In this document: positions 27,885-36,893 of the stretch, piece after piece | Layout: the number at the start of each line of letters is the position of its first letter | Position numbering within the stretch: the stretch's first letter is position 1 | From: Bin5 sp965204525 | Lineage (GTDB): Bacteria > Chloroflexota > Anaerolineae > Caldilineales > Caldilineaceae | Direction: 5' to 3' | DNA length: 64,000 nucleotides | Assembly (NCBI GenBank): GCA_965204525.1 | Contig: OZ241994.1 | Span: 4,340,001-4,404,000, forward strand | The notes under the pieces: model-generated | Seen by the model: only the letters and a program-made list of their open reading frames with translations | Database searches by the model: none | Told to the model about the DNA's origin: nothing | Position numbers and translations under genes: made by a program

Positions 27885-28931
27885 ATGGCGTCAGATCAGA
27901 ACGGAGCGGGACCGCGGGAAACCCTTTTGGAAATCAGGGATCTGAAAACGCACTTTGCCCTCGAGGAAGGCACCGTGCGCGCCGTCGATGGCGTCGACCT
28001 CGACGTCCGCCGCCGGCAGGTCGTCGGCGTCGTAGGCGAGAGCGGCTGCGGCAAGAGCATGACCGCCATGTCGATCATGCGCCTCATCCCGCCCCCGGGC
28101 CAGATCGTCGAAGGCGAGATTCGCTTCCACCGTCCCTTCGACGACCGCACCGACGCCGCGGACATCGTCGACATCGCCCAGTTCGAATCGAACAGCCGCG
28201 AGCTTCGCGATATTCGCGGCAATCAGATCTCGATGGTCTTCCAGGAGCCGATGACCGCCCTCAGCCCCGTCCGTACCGTCGGCAAACAGATCACCGAGGC
28301 CATCCTCCTGCACCAGGACGTCAACAAGGCCGAAGCACGCGACATCGCCATCGAGACGCTCGCGCGCGTGAAGATGCCCAACCCGGAGCAGCGCTTCGAT
28401 GACTACCCCTTCCAGCTGAGCGGCGGCATGCGTCAGCGCGCCGTGATCGCCATGGCGCTCGCCTGCCGCCCCCAACTGCTGATCGCCGACGAACCGACCA
28501 CCGCTCTCGATGTCACCACCGAGGCCCAGATCCTGGACCTGATGCGGGAGCTCCAGGCCGAATCCGACATGTCCATCCTCTACATCACCCACAATCTCGG
28601 TGTCGTCGCCGAAATGGCCGAGGATGTTGTCGTCATGTATATGGGCAAGGTCGTCGAGCGCACCGACGTCGACTCGATCTTCTACAATCCCAAGCATCCC
28701 TATACAAGGGGGCTGCTGAACTCAATTCCGCGCCTCGAAGATGTCTTGCAGGACAAGCGGGAGAAGCTCAATGCCATCGAGGGCATGGTCCCAAGCCCCT
28801 ACCAGCGGCTGCAAGGATGCTCCTTTCACCCCCGTTGCCCCGACTTCATGCCCGGCGTCTGTGATGAGGCCGAACCGCAGCTGATCCAGCTCGAGGAGGG
28901 GCACGCCGTACGCTGCCACCTCTATACCTGA
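27885..28931 (+). CDS. ABC importer ATPase, DppD/OppD type (importer A)
   Basis: A 348-aa cytoplasmic ATPase with Walker A GESGCGKSMTAM near residue 50, signature LSGGMRQRAVIAMAL, Walker B LLIADEPTTALD and H-loop ITHNLGVVAEMA. The C-terminal oligopeptide-transporter domain has the Fe-S-type cysteines GCSFHPRCPD and GVCDEAEP. It would pair with the next ATPase to form a heterodimer under the two permeases. The 69-bp gap before it holds no gene. Confidence 0.94.
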   Translation: MASDQNGAGPRETLLEIRDLKTHFALEEGTVRAVDGVDLDVRRRQVVGVVGESGCGKSMTAMSIMRLIPPPGQIVEGEIRFHRPFDDRTDAADIVDIAQFESNSRELRDIRGNQISMVFQEPMTALSPVRTVGKQITEAILLHQDVNKAEARDIAIETLARVKMPNPEQRFDDYPFQLSGGMRQRAVIAMALACRPQLLIADEPTTALDVTTEAQILDLMRELQAESDMSILYITHNLGVVAEMAEDVVVMYMGKVVERTDVDSIFYNPKHPYTRGLLNSIPRLEDVLQDKREKLNAIEGMVPSPYQRLQGCSFHPRCPDFMPGVCDEAEPQLIQLEEGHAVRCHLYT

Positions 28932-28968
28932 GACGCAGTGAAGACCGCGCCCGTATAGCCAGGCGGCA

Positions 28969-29095
28969 GCGCATTAAGGCACAGCGCTCATATAGCGAAA
29001 CGGTGGCGCATTAAGACACAGCGCTCATATAGCGAAACGGTGGCGCATTAAGACACAGCGCTCATATAGCGAAGCGGTAGCGCATTAGAACAGGG
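28969..29095. repeat. 37-bp tandem repeat, three copies plus a partial
   Basis: Units starting GCGCATTAAG at 28969, 29006, 29043 and (partial) 29080, exactly 37 bp apart, each containing CACAGCGCTCATATAGCGAA. The gap of 168 bp lies between the two ATPase genes of the same operon. Each unit contains a short inverted repeat (CGCT...AGCG) that could fold as a small hairpin. Confidence 0.9.
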
Positions 29096-29099
29096 TCAT

Positions 29100-30149
29100 A
29101 TGTCAAGCGAAAACGGAAACGCCTCCCAGCCCCAATCATCATCCCTGCTTCTGGAGATCAAGAATCTCAAGAAGCATTTCCCAATCCGCCGCGGCCTCTT
29201 CAAACGCACCGTCGGCTACGTCAAAGCCGTCGACGATGTCAGCTTGCAGGTGAACGAAGGCGAAACATTGGGGCTCGTAGGGGAAAGCGGCTGCGGCAAA
29301 ACAACCACCGGACGCATGATCCTGCGCGCCATCCCCTCCACAGAGGGCGACGTCTTCTTCCGTGACCCGGACCTAGGGCGCGTCAATGTGACCGAGCTGA
29401 ACGACCAGAAGCTCAACCAGGTGCGCCGCAATATGCGCATGATCTTCCAGGACCCCCACGCCTCCCTCAATCCCCGCATGACCATCCTCGAACTGATCGG
29501 CGCCCCCCTGCGCGCCATGGAGCTGGCAAAAGGAACCGAGCTCGAGGATCGCGTCGCTCACACGCTCGGCCTCGTCGGCCTTGCGCCCGAAGTGATGCGC
29601 CGTTACCCCCACGCCTTCAGCGGCGGCCAGCGTCAGCGCATCGGCATCGCCCGCGCCCTCGTCTGCCAGCCCAACCTCGTCGTCGCCGACGAACCGGTCT
29701 CCGCCCTCGATGTCTCGGTGCAGGCCCAGATCCTCAACCTCTTGCAGGAGCTGCAGGAACAGATGGGGCTCACCTACGTCTTTGTTGCCCACGATCTCAG
29801 CGTCGTCGCCCATATCTGCGATCGCGTCGCTGTCATGTACGTCGGCAAAATCGTCGAGATGGCGTCCACGCTCGAACTTTACACCAACCCCAAACACCCC
29901 TACACCGAAGCGCTCCTGTCGGCCATCCCCAAACCGGACCCCCGGCGCCGGGGATCCGCGCGCATCCTCCTCGAAGGCGAGGTCGCCAACCCGGCCGATC
30001 CGCCGTCCGGCTGCTATTTCCATCCCCGCTGCGCCTACGCCCAGGACCTCTGCCACGAGCAGGAGCCCGCCTGGGAAGAGGTCGCGCCCGGCCACTTCGC
30101 AAAGTGCCACTTTGCCAATGAGCTGGAGCTGGGCGGCGTTGTCGCTTGA
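29100..30149 (+). CDS. ABC importer ATPase, DppF/OppF type (importer A)
   Basis: A 349-aa ATPase partner of the preceding one. The opening LLEIKNLKKHFPIRRGLFKRTVGYVKAVDDV is the typical OppF N-terminus. Walker A GESGCGKTTTGRM, Q-loop MIFQDPHASLNPRMT, signature FSGGQRQRIGIARAL, Walker B LVVADEPVSALDVS and H-loop VAHDLSVV are intact. The C-terminal domain has GCYFHPRCAYAQDLCHE. It follows the 37-bp tandem repeats. Confidence 0.94.
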   Translation: MSSENGNASQPQSSSLLLEIKNLKKHFPIRRGLFKRTVGYVKAVDDVSLQVNEGETLGLVGESGCGKTTTGRMILRAIPSTEGDVFFRDPDLGRVNVTELNDQKLNQVRRNMRMIFQDPHASLNPRMTILELIGAPLRAMELAKGTELEDRVAHTLGLVGLAPEVMRRYPHAFSGGQRQRIGIARALVCQPNLVVADEPVSALDVSVQAQILNLLQELQEQMGLTYVFVAHDLSVVAHICDRVAVMYVGKIVEMASTLELYTNPKHPYTEALLSAIPKPDPRRRGSARILLEGEVANPADPPSGCYFHPRCAYAQDLCHEQEPAWEEVAPGHFAKCHFANELELGGVVA

Positions 30150-30194
30150 ACGGCCGCTGCCCCTGGCCTCTGGCTCTATAGTTGGAAACCCCCT

Positions 30195-30545
30195 ATGAGA
30201 AACTTGAAGTTTGCTGGAGACGCCGCTGCACAGGTCATACTGTTTTACCTGCTCTGGTTCGCCTCTTGTGGGCTGTTCATCCTCAACATCGTAACCGCCC
30301 TCCCAGCCCTGCGCGCCATCGCCATCGCTTTCGGCGCAGACCAGTGGACGCTTCCCGCCGTCCATCGCTTCTCGCTCCTGGGACTGGCCGTCGCCGCCGT
30401 AGTTTTCTTCTTCTGGAGTGAGGCAGGCTACCGCCGAGCGTCCAAAGTCAGCCTCGGCCGGTTCTTGCGCGCATTCGCCTGGGTGACGGGTGCCCAACTT
30501 GCGACGATCGTTGTCGCATATCTGATTCCCCGCATGGTACTATAG
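30195..30545 (+). CDS. Small membrane protein, 116 aa, unknown function
   Basis: Unknown protein with three predicted membrane segments: ILFYLLWFASCGLFILNIV near 15-35, FSLLGLAVAAVVFFFWS near 59-75, and TGAQLATIVVAYLIPRMVL at the C-terminus. It lies in the operon between the importer ATPase and a sugar-acid dehydratase gene, 45 bp and 18 bp from its neighbours. No catalytic motif is visible. Confidence 0.7.
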   Translation: MRNLKFAGDAAAQVILFYLLWFASCGLFILNIVTALPALRAIAIAFGADQWTLPAVHRFSLLGLAVAAVVFFFWSEAGYRRASKVSLGRFLRAFAWVTGAQLATIVVAYLIPRMVL

Positions 30546-30563
30546 AGCCCAGGAGCGCCACCT

Positions 30564-31742
30564 ATGCGTATCGCCTCCATCGAAACCTTCCTCCTTGAGG
30601 CGCCCATCCAACCCGGCTTCGGCTGGTCACAGGGCTGGACCGACAAACGCTACGCCGGCCTGGTTAAGGTCGTCACCGACGATGGTATCGTCGGCTGGGG
30701 TGAGGGACTCTACGGTCCCTCGGCGCGCATCGTCCACGAAGAGTTCGCCCCCATCCTGCTCGGCGCCGACCCAATGCAGCGCAACCTGCTCTGGCAAGCG
30801 ATGTTCCGCCTTTTCTACAACGGCAACGTCGCCGGCGGCATCGGCGGCAGCGCCATCAGCGCCGTCGACACCGCCCTCTGGGACATCGCCGGCAAAGCCA
30901 GCGGCCTGCCCGTCTGGGCCCTCCTCGGCGGAAAAGTGCGCGACCGCATCGCCGTCTACGCCACCGGCCTCTACTATACCGAGGAAAACCTCGCCTCCGA
31001 CGGCCGCGACATCCCGCAGCGGCTCCTCGACGAGGCCCGCATGTACGTCGAACTCGGCTTTGCCGGCATGAAAACGAAGGTCGGCGGCCTTCCCCTGGCC
31101 CAGGACGTGCGCCGCGTCGCCGCCATCCGCGAGGCGGTCGGCCCCGACATCTTTCTCATGGCAGACGCCAATCAGGCCTATAACGCCACCACTGCCATCC
31201 GCATCGGCCGCGAGCTGGCCGAGCTCGACGTCTACTGGTTCGAAGAGCCGGTCAACGCCAAAGACGTAGAGGGCTATCTGCAGGTCAAGGCCGCGCTGCC
31301 GATGGCCATCGCCGGCGGCGAAAACCTGCGCACGCGCTACGAATTCAAAGACTTTATCGGCCGCCGCTGCATCGATATCGTCCAACCCGACGTCGTAATG
31401 GTGGGCGGCATCACCGAAATGCACCGCGTCGCCTCCATGGCCAACGCCTTCGGCATTCTCTGCAATCCCCACGTCTGGGGCTCCCCCGTGATGATCGCCG
31501 CCAGCCTCCACGTCGCCTCCGCCGTGCCCGAATGTCCCCCAGCGCGCACGCCCCGCCCCTACCAGCAGGAGCCGGTCATGGAGTTCGACCGCACGCCCAG
31601 CCCCATCCGCGAGGGCATCGCCGAACCCTTCGACCAGGCCGGCGGCTTCCTCGACGTGCCCACCGGACCCGGCCTCGGCGTGGAGATAGACGAAGCGGCC
31701 GTGCGCCAGCTGAGCGTCGAAACACAAGAGACCGGCAAATAA
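30564..31742 (+). CDS. Enolase-superfamily sugar-acid dehydratase (mandelate racemase subgroup)
   Basis: A 392-aa enzyme that would abstract the alpha proton of a carboxylate sugar and eliminate water. Visible residues: base pair KTK in GMKTKVGG near residue 170, metal ligands Asp (LMADANQAY), Glu (WFEEPV) and Glu (AGGENL), then QPDVVMVGGITE and His in NPHVWGS, the general acid/base. This set is canonical for the mandelate racemase subgroup (galactonate, gluconate or related dehydratases). It sits in the importer A operon upstream of a TIM-barrel isomerase. The specific substrate cannot be read from sequence. Confidence 0.88.
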   Translation: MRIASIETFLLEAPIQPGFGWSQGWTDKRYAGLVKVVTDDGIVGWGEGLYGPSARIVHEEFAPILLGADPMQRNLLWQAMFRLFYNGNVAGGIGGSAISAVDTALWDIAGKASGLPVWALLGGKVRDRIAVYATGLYYTEENLASDGRDIPQRLLDEARMYVELGFAGMKTKVGGLPLAQDVRRVAAIREAVGPDIFLMADANQAYNATTAIRIGRELAELDVYWFEEPVNAKDVEGYLQVKAALPMAIAGGENLRTRYEFKDFIGRRCIDIVQPDVVMVGGITEMHRVASMANAFGILCNPHVWGSPVMIAASLHVASAVPECPPARTPRPYQQEPVMEFDRTPSPIREGIAEPFDQAGGFLDVPTGPGLGVEIDEAAVRQLSVETQETGK

Positions 31743-31841
31743 CCGCCGCGGCCAGTATCCAAATTGGCGCCAGAGACACAGGCTTGCACCATCTGATCTT
31801 CTACACTGTTGTTTCTTCACTGTCGAAAGGAGTCCGTTCCC

Positions 31842-32624
31842 ATGCCTCCCATCGCCCTCCAACTCTACTCCGTGCGCCGCGAATTTGCCGCCGATATGCC
31901 CGGCACCCTGGCGGCCGCGGCCCGGATGGGCTACAGCGGCGTCGAGTTCGCCGGCCCGCCCCAGCACTCCGCCGCCGCTCTCAAAGCCGAACTCGACGAG
32001 CTCGGCCTCGCCTGCGCCGGCTGGCATGTACCCTTCGACCTGGTGCAGGACGACGCGCTGCCCAAGACCATCGCCTTCCACCATGCCCTCGGCAACGACA
32101 AACTGATCATCCCCGGCATTCCCGAAGAGCTGCGCCGTAGCCGCGACGACTGGCTCAAGCTGGCCGCCTTCACCAACCGCCTCGCCGAACGCCTGGCCGA
32201 CGAAGGCATGCGCACCGGCTACCACAACCACTTCCACGAGTTCCTGCCTCTCGACGGCGAAACACCCTGGGATACCTTCTTCGGCAACACCGACCCATCC
32301 GTCATCATGCAGTTCGATACCGGCAACGCCGTCTTCGGCGGCGCCGACCCGGTCAGCGTCATCCGCAGCTACCCCGGCCGCGCCGTGACAGTCCATCTCA
32401 AACCCTTCACCAGGCGACTGCACGACGGACCGGGCCACGACTACCCCCACCCCGCCTTTGATCCGGTCATCGGCGAGGACGACACCGACTGGCCAGCCGT
32501 CTTCGAAGCCTGCGAACTGGTCGGCGGAACCGAATGGTACATCGTTGAGTACGAGAGCGACGCCTATCCTCCTCTCGAAGCGGTCGAACGCTGCCTGAAG
32601 GCGTTGCAGGCCATGGGCAAATAA
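31842..32624 (+). CDS. Sugar phosphate isomerase/epimerase, xylose-isomerase-like TIM barrel
   Basis: A 260-aa protein. ATG 31842 is chosen because AAAGGAG precedes it at 31827-31833, and the upstream 11 codons look non-coding. The start PIALQLYSVRREFAADMPGTL and later MGYSGVEFAG, GYHNHFHEF and MQFDTGNAVFGGADP match the AP-endonuclease family 2/IolE-type barrel, with metal ligands Glu (VEFAG), His (YHNH) and Asp/His further on. It is the probable partner of the upstream dehydratase in a sugar-acid pathway. Confidence 0.87.
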   Translation: MPPIALQLYSVRREFAADMPGTLAAAARMGYSGVEFAGPPQHSAAALKAELDELGLACAGWHVPFDLVQDDALPKTIAFHHALGNDKLIIPGIPEELRRSRDDWLKLAAFTNRLAERLADEGMRTGYHNHFHEFLPLDGETPWDTFFGNTDPSVIMQFDTGNAVFGGADPVSVIRSYPGRAVTVHLKPFTRRLHDGPGHDYPHPAFDPVIGEDDTDWPAVFEACELVGGTEWYIVEYESDAYPPLEAVERCLKALQAMGK

Positions 32625-32637
32625 CGCACCAACCTAC

Positions 32638-33906
32638 ATGACTGCAAATCCAACCACCGAGTCCGCGGTCAGCTATACCGACCTCCTCCGCAACAACCGC
32701 AACTTTCGCTACCTCTGGTTCGGTCAGATCGTCAGCCTGCTCGGCGACTGGTTCAATCTCGTCGCCTCGGCCGCGCTCGTCGGCATGCTGACCCAGTCCG
32801 GCTTGGCCGTCGGCTCACTCTTCGTCGTGCGCATGCTCGCGCCATTTCTCATCAGCCCCGTCGCCGGCGTCGTAGCCGACCGCTACAACCGTAAACAGAT
32901 CCTCATCGCGACCGACGTCGTCCGCGCGGCTGTCGTCCTCGCCTTTCTGCTCGTACGCGATGCCGGCGACGTCTGGCTCCTATACGCCCTGACAGCCGCC
33001 CAGTTTTGCGTGAGCGGATTCTTCTATCCTGCCCGAAACGCCATCCTGCCCGAGCTGGCAAGAGAGGGAGAACTGGGCGCGATGAACGCGATAAGCTCCG
33101 CCACCTGGTCCACGATGCTCGCCCTCGGCGCCGCGCTGGGCGGGCTCGTGGCCGGCGCCTGGGGCATCTACCCGGCCTTCCTGCTCGACACCTTGACCTT
33201 CCTGCTGTCCGCCGCGCTCCTGATGCAGATCCGGATGCCGGCCGCCCCCGCAACCCTTTCACAGGACAAGACCATTGCTGCCGGCCTGCGCCAGTACATT
33301 GATGGCCTGAAATATCTGTACAAACATCCGAACATTCTCTTTATCACCTCCCAGAAAGCGCTCAACGCCCTTTGCCTTACCGCCGGCTCCCAGGTGGTCA
33401 TGGTGGCGATCTCCCAGCAGGTCTTTACCGTCGGCCAGGGCGGCGGTATCAGCATGGGACTGATGTTTGGTCTGGTCGGAATCGGAACCGGCATCGGCCC
33501 GATACTCGCACGGAAGTTGACGGGGGACGACGGACCCACGCTGAGAAAAGCGATAGTTGTTGGCTTCCTGCTCAGTGTCCTGGGGTCGGCAGCTACCGCG
33601 CCGCTCCTGAGCCTGCCGGCAGTGCTGCTGGCGACAGTTGTGCGGGGTGTCGGCGGGGGCATCGTCTGGGTCTTCTGCACCCAGCTTCTACTGCAAAATG
33701 TGTCCCGAAACGTGCAAGGCAGGGTATTTGCCACCGAGTTCATGTTCATCTACCTCGCCAGCGCACTCGCATCCAGTGTCGTCGGCTCCGCGCTCGACAG
33801 CAGCCTCAGCATCTCGGCGATCATCTGGGCGATGACAGCTCTGACCCTCATTCCAATGACGTTATGGACGCTATCGGTGGTGCGGGGAAATCAGAAAGCA
33901 GGATGA
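32638..33906 (+). CDS. MFS transporter, copy 1 of a tandem pair
   Basis: A 422-aa inner-membrane protein with about 12 hydrophobic segments. The opening LLRNNRNFRYLWFGQIVSLL, then WFNLVASAALVGML and GVVADRYNRKQIL (the MFS loop 2-3 motif), place it in the MFS_3/enterobactin-exporter-like group. It starts 13 bp after the isomerase gene. Such proteins are usually exporters; here it might expel a toxic intermediate, but that is inference. It is nearly identical to copy 2 in the N-terminal third. Confidence 0.88.
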   Translation: MTANPTTESAVSYTDLLRNNRNFRYLWFGQIVSLLGDWFNLVASAALVGMLTQSGLAVGSLFVVRMLAPFLISPVAGVVADRYNRKQILIATDVVRAAVVLAFLLVRDAGDVWLLYALTAAQFCVSGFFYPARNAILPELAREGELGAMNAISSATWSTMLALGAALGGLVAGAWGIYPAFLLDTLTFLLSAALLMQIRMPAAPATLSQDKTIAAGLRQYIDGLKYLYKHPNILFITSQKALNALCLTAGSQVVMVAISQQVFTVGQGGGISMGLMFGLVGIGTGIGPILARKLTGDDGPTLRKAIVVGFLLSVLGSAATAPLLSLPAVLLATVVRGVGGGIVWVFCTQLLLQNVSRNVQGRVFATEFMFIYLASALASSVVGSALDSSLSISAIIWAMTALTLIPMTLWTLSVVRGNQKAG

Positions 33907-33993
33907 AAGTTTCGGCTCCTTGTTGGAGTCTGGTACTGTATGTTGATCTGTACAAGCTAAGTTAAAGTTCATCAACTACTGAAATCAATCTAC

Positions 33994-35262
33994 ATGACCG
34001 CCAATCCCGCCACCGAAACCGCCGTCAGCTATACCGACCTCCTCCGCCACAACCGCAACTTCCGCTACCTCTGGTTCGGCCAGATCGTCAGCCTTCTCGG
34101 CGACTGGTTCAACCTCGTCGCCTCGGCCGCCCTCGTCGGCATGCTCACCCAATCCGGCCTGGCCGTCGGCTCACTCTTCGTCGTGCGCATGCTCGCGCCC
34201 TTCCTCGTCAGCCCCATCGCCGGCGTCGTCGCCGACCGCTACAACCGCAAATACGTCCTCATCGCAGCCGACCTCATCCGGGCGGCTGTCGTCCTCGCCT
34301 TCCTCCTCGTCCGCAACCCCGGCGACGTCTGGCTCCTCTACACCCTGACAGCCGTGCAGATGGCCATGAGCGGCTTCTTCGATCCGGCCCACACCGCCAT
34401 CCTGCCCGACATCTCCAACCCGCGCGAGCTCGGCGCTGTCAACGCGCTCAGCTCCGCCACCTGGTCGGTGATGCTTGCCCTCGGCGCCGCGCTGGGCGGC
34501 CTCTTCTCCGGCACCTTTGGCATGTATCCCGCCTTCGTGCTCGATACCTTCACCTTCCTGCTCTCGGCCGCCCTGCTCGCGCAGATCCGCATGCCCGCCA
34601 AGCTCGCATCCGCGGCCGCCGACAAGACCGTCGCCGCCGCCGTGGGTCAGTACCTCCGCGGCCTGCGCTATCTGCGCGCCCACCCGGACGTCCTTGTCGT
34701 TGCCCTGCAGAAAGCGACCATGGCCCTCTTCCTTGCCACCGCCTTCCAGGTCATCCAGGTCGCGATCGCCCAGCAGGTCTTCACCGTCGGCCAGGGCGGC
34801 GGCATCAGTCTCGGTCTCATGTTCGGTATCACCGGCGTCGGCTCCGGCCTCGGCCCGATCGCCGCCCGCAAACTGACCGGCGACGACCCGCGCTCCTTGA
34901 AAGAGGCCATAGCATACGGCTATCTCCTCGCCATCGCCGGCATGATGGTCACTGCGCCGCTCCTCAGCCTGCCCATGGTACTGCTCGGCTCCTTCGTCCG
35001 CTCCATCGGCAGCGGCATCATCTGGGTCTTTTCAACCCACCTCCTCCTCCAGATGGCGCCCGATGAAGTGCGCGGCCGCGTCTTCGCCAGCGACTTCATG
35101 TTCTTCTACCTCGGCAGCGCCCTCGCCTCCAGCCTCGTCGGCGCCGCCCTCGACACCATCCTCACCATCCCCACAATCATCTGGGCCCTGGCCGCCCTCA
35201 GCGTTGTTCCGACGGTGTTGTGGACACTTTGGGTGATGAAGGGGAGGCGCGAGACGGTTTGA
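33994..35262 (+). CDS. MFS transporter, copy 2 of a tandem pair
   Basis: A 422-aa paralogue of the preceding gene, 87 bp downstream and equal in length. It has the same opening with His for Asn (LLRHNRNFRYLW) and the same loop GVVADRYNRKYVL. Divergence rises after about residue 120. It is the last gene of the catabolic run; base composition drops sharply after its stop. Confidence 0.88.
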   Translation: MTANPATETAVSYTDLLRHNRNFRYLWFGQIVSLLGDWFNLVASAALVGMLTQSGLAVGSLFVVRMLAPFLVSPIAGVVADRYNRKYVLIAADLIRAAVVLAFLLVRNPGDVWLLYTLTAVQMAMSGFFDPAHTAILPDISNPRELGAVNALSSATWSVMLALGAALGGLFSGTFGMYPAFVLDTFTFLLSAALLAQIRMPAKLASAAADKTVAAAVGQYLRGLRYLRAHPDVLVVALQKATMALFLATAFQVIQVAIAQQVFTVGQGGGISLGLMFGITGVGSGLGPIAARKLTGDDPRSLKEAIAYGYLLAIAGMMVTAPLLSLPMVLLGSFVRSIGSGIIWVFSTHLLLQMAPDEVRGRVFASDFMFFYLGSALASSLVGAALDTILTIPTIIWALAALSVVPTVLWTLWVMKGRRETV

Positions 35263-35489
35263 GTGTGAGCTAAGGCATGAAGTGCTGAAACGACTTTCCT
35301 GTCTTCAATACTGCGTCAATGCTGTGCTAGACTTAAGGCTGAAGTCGCCAAGAGATGCATAGCAATGGGAGACTATTTGCGGTAATTCATCGGCATTGCT
35401 CACGATTGAACACAATGTAAGTGAAAGAGCGAGATCATTGTGGTTGACTTTTCTAGCAATAGTATGATGACAATTGTGGAGGTGATGGC
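35263..35489. other. AT-rich gap before the ATPase pair
   Basis: 227 bp with no gene. TTGACT at 35444 and TATGAT at 35463 are present but only 13 bp apart, so a promoter is not convincing. GGAGGTG at 35477-35483 is the ribosome site of the next gene. Confidence 0.4.
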
Positions 35490-36893
35490 GTGAGTCTAGA
35501 AGTGAGTATCAAAGACCTAGGAGTCCTCAAAACAGCGACATTTGCGCTGGGCGATTTGACAATCATTTGCGGCAAGAACAACACCGGCAAAACCTATGCG
35601 ACATACGCTCTCTTTGGCTTTCTGCAGACATGGCGTCAGCACATAAATGTTCGTGTAAGCAATGCCGAAATGTCCGCCCTTCTTAAGGATGGCGTTGTAC
35701 AAATCGACTTGAGTAAGTATTCCCGAACCTTCAAGACGACGTTATTGAGGGCTTGCGAGAAGTATTCTAAGCAATTGGATAACGTTTTTGCGGCAACTGA
35801 AGGCCGATTTAGCGGAAGCGAATTTCGAATCAGTATACCAGCTCCTGACATAAGGAATCTGGAATTCGAACACAGTGTGGAAATACCCGAAGAGCAAGTT
35901 CTTCTCTTTTCCAAAAAAAGAGGCGGGAACGAAATGACTGTCGCCTTGGTATTGAAAGGAGAGGGACAAAGCAAATTCGAGAACGAAATTGCCAAGATGA
36001 TAGCCATTCGCTTCATGATCAGTGAGATTTTCTTTTCGGAATTTCTCCCCAGACCTTTCATATCCTCGGCCGAGCGTACAGGCGTCGCCATTTTTCGTAC
36101 AGAACTCAATTTTGCCCGCAATCTACTCCTTCGAGAAATGTCGGAAGCAGGCAGGGATGTTGATCCTAGGGACTTGCTGCGTCAGGGGTACCAAAGATAT
36201 CCACAGCCTGTCGAGGAAAATGCAGAGTTTATTCGCGAATTTGAGGAAATTTCTAAGAGAAAGAGCTTCATCGCTCGCCAACACGCTGAAGTCTTGGACG
36301 ACTTTAGTGACATAATTGGTGGTGACTACCAAATTACTCAAAATGGCCAACTCTACTTTTCACCTAAAGGCACACGGCTTCGTTTAACAATGGACGAAAG
36401 TTCCAGTACGGTCCGTTCTTTGCTGAACATTGGTTTTTACTTGAGGCATGTTGCCACGAAAGGAGACCTTCTCTTGGTGGATGAGCCGGAGCTTAATCTT
36501 CATCCAGAAAATCAGCGCCGTATCGCTAGACTTTTTGCGCGACTAGTGCGTGTGGGCATTAAGGTTTTTGTTACCACACACAGTGATTACATAGTAAAGG
36601 AACTAAATACCTTGATTATGCTAAATCACGAGAGGCCGCATTTGAAAAGAATCGCCAAGGAAAACGGTTATCGCGATGACGAATTGATTGGGTCAGACCA
36701 AGTAAGAGTCTACATTGCTAAGAAAGACCTAATGCCACTAGAAGCGGGACAGAAGAGACGACGCAGAGGTCAAACACTCGCGCCGGCTGCAATTGATCCA
36801 GTGTTCGGAATTAAGGCCCCTAGCTTCGACGACACTATTGACCAAATGAACTGGATTCAGGAGGAAATTGTCTGGGGGGCCGAGGAAGGATAG
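35490..36893 (+). CDS. OLD/AAA15-like ATPase without a TOPRIM domain, candidate defence protein
   Basis: A 467-aa ATPase of the SMC/ABC-like AAA15 class. Walker A is at the start, ICGKNNTGKTYATYAL near residue 27. The signature-like segment is DESSSTVRSLLNIGFYL near 300, Walker B is LLLVDEPELNLHPENQRRIA and the H-loop is VTTHSDYIVKELN. The middle is helical and charged. Unlike OLD and Gabija GajA there is no C-terminal TOPRIM nuclease; the protein ends about 115 residues after the H-loop. GTG is the annotated start, with GGAGGTG upstream. The gene is AT-richer than its neighbours, uses A/T-ending codons, and overlaps the next start by one base. Such pairs are often phage-defence modules; I infer rather than show that. 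Confidence 0.82.
   Translation: MSLEVSIKDLGVLKTATFALGDLTIICGKNNTGKTYATYALFGFLQTWRQHINVRVSNAEMSALLKDGVVQIDLSKYSRTFKTTLLRACEKYSKQLDNVFAATEGRFSGSEFRISIPAPDIRNLEFEHSVEIPEEQVLLFSKKRGGNEMTVALVLKGEGQSKFENEIAKMIAIRFMISEIFFSEFLPRPFISSAERTGVAIFRTELNFARNLLLREMSEAGRDVDPRDLLRQGYQRYPQPVEENAEFIREFEEISKRKSFIARQHAEVLDDFSDIIGGDYQITQNGQLYFSPKGTRLRLTMDESSSTVRSLLNIGFYLRHVATKGDLLLVDEPELNLHPENQRRIARLFARLVRVGIKVFVTTHSDYIVKELNTLIMLNHERPHLKRIAKENGYRDDELIGSDQVRVYIAKKDLMPLEAGQKRRRRGQTLAPAAIDPVFGIKAPSFDDTIDQMNWIQEEIVWGAEEG

Noticed and set aside
35444..35468. TTGACT/TATGAT as promoter of the AAA15 ATPase gene
   Set aside because: The spacing of 13 bp is too short for a sigma-70 promoter.
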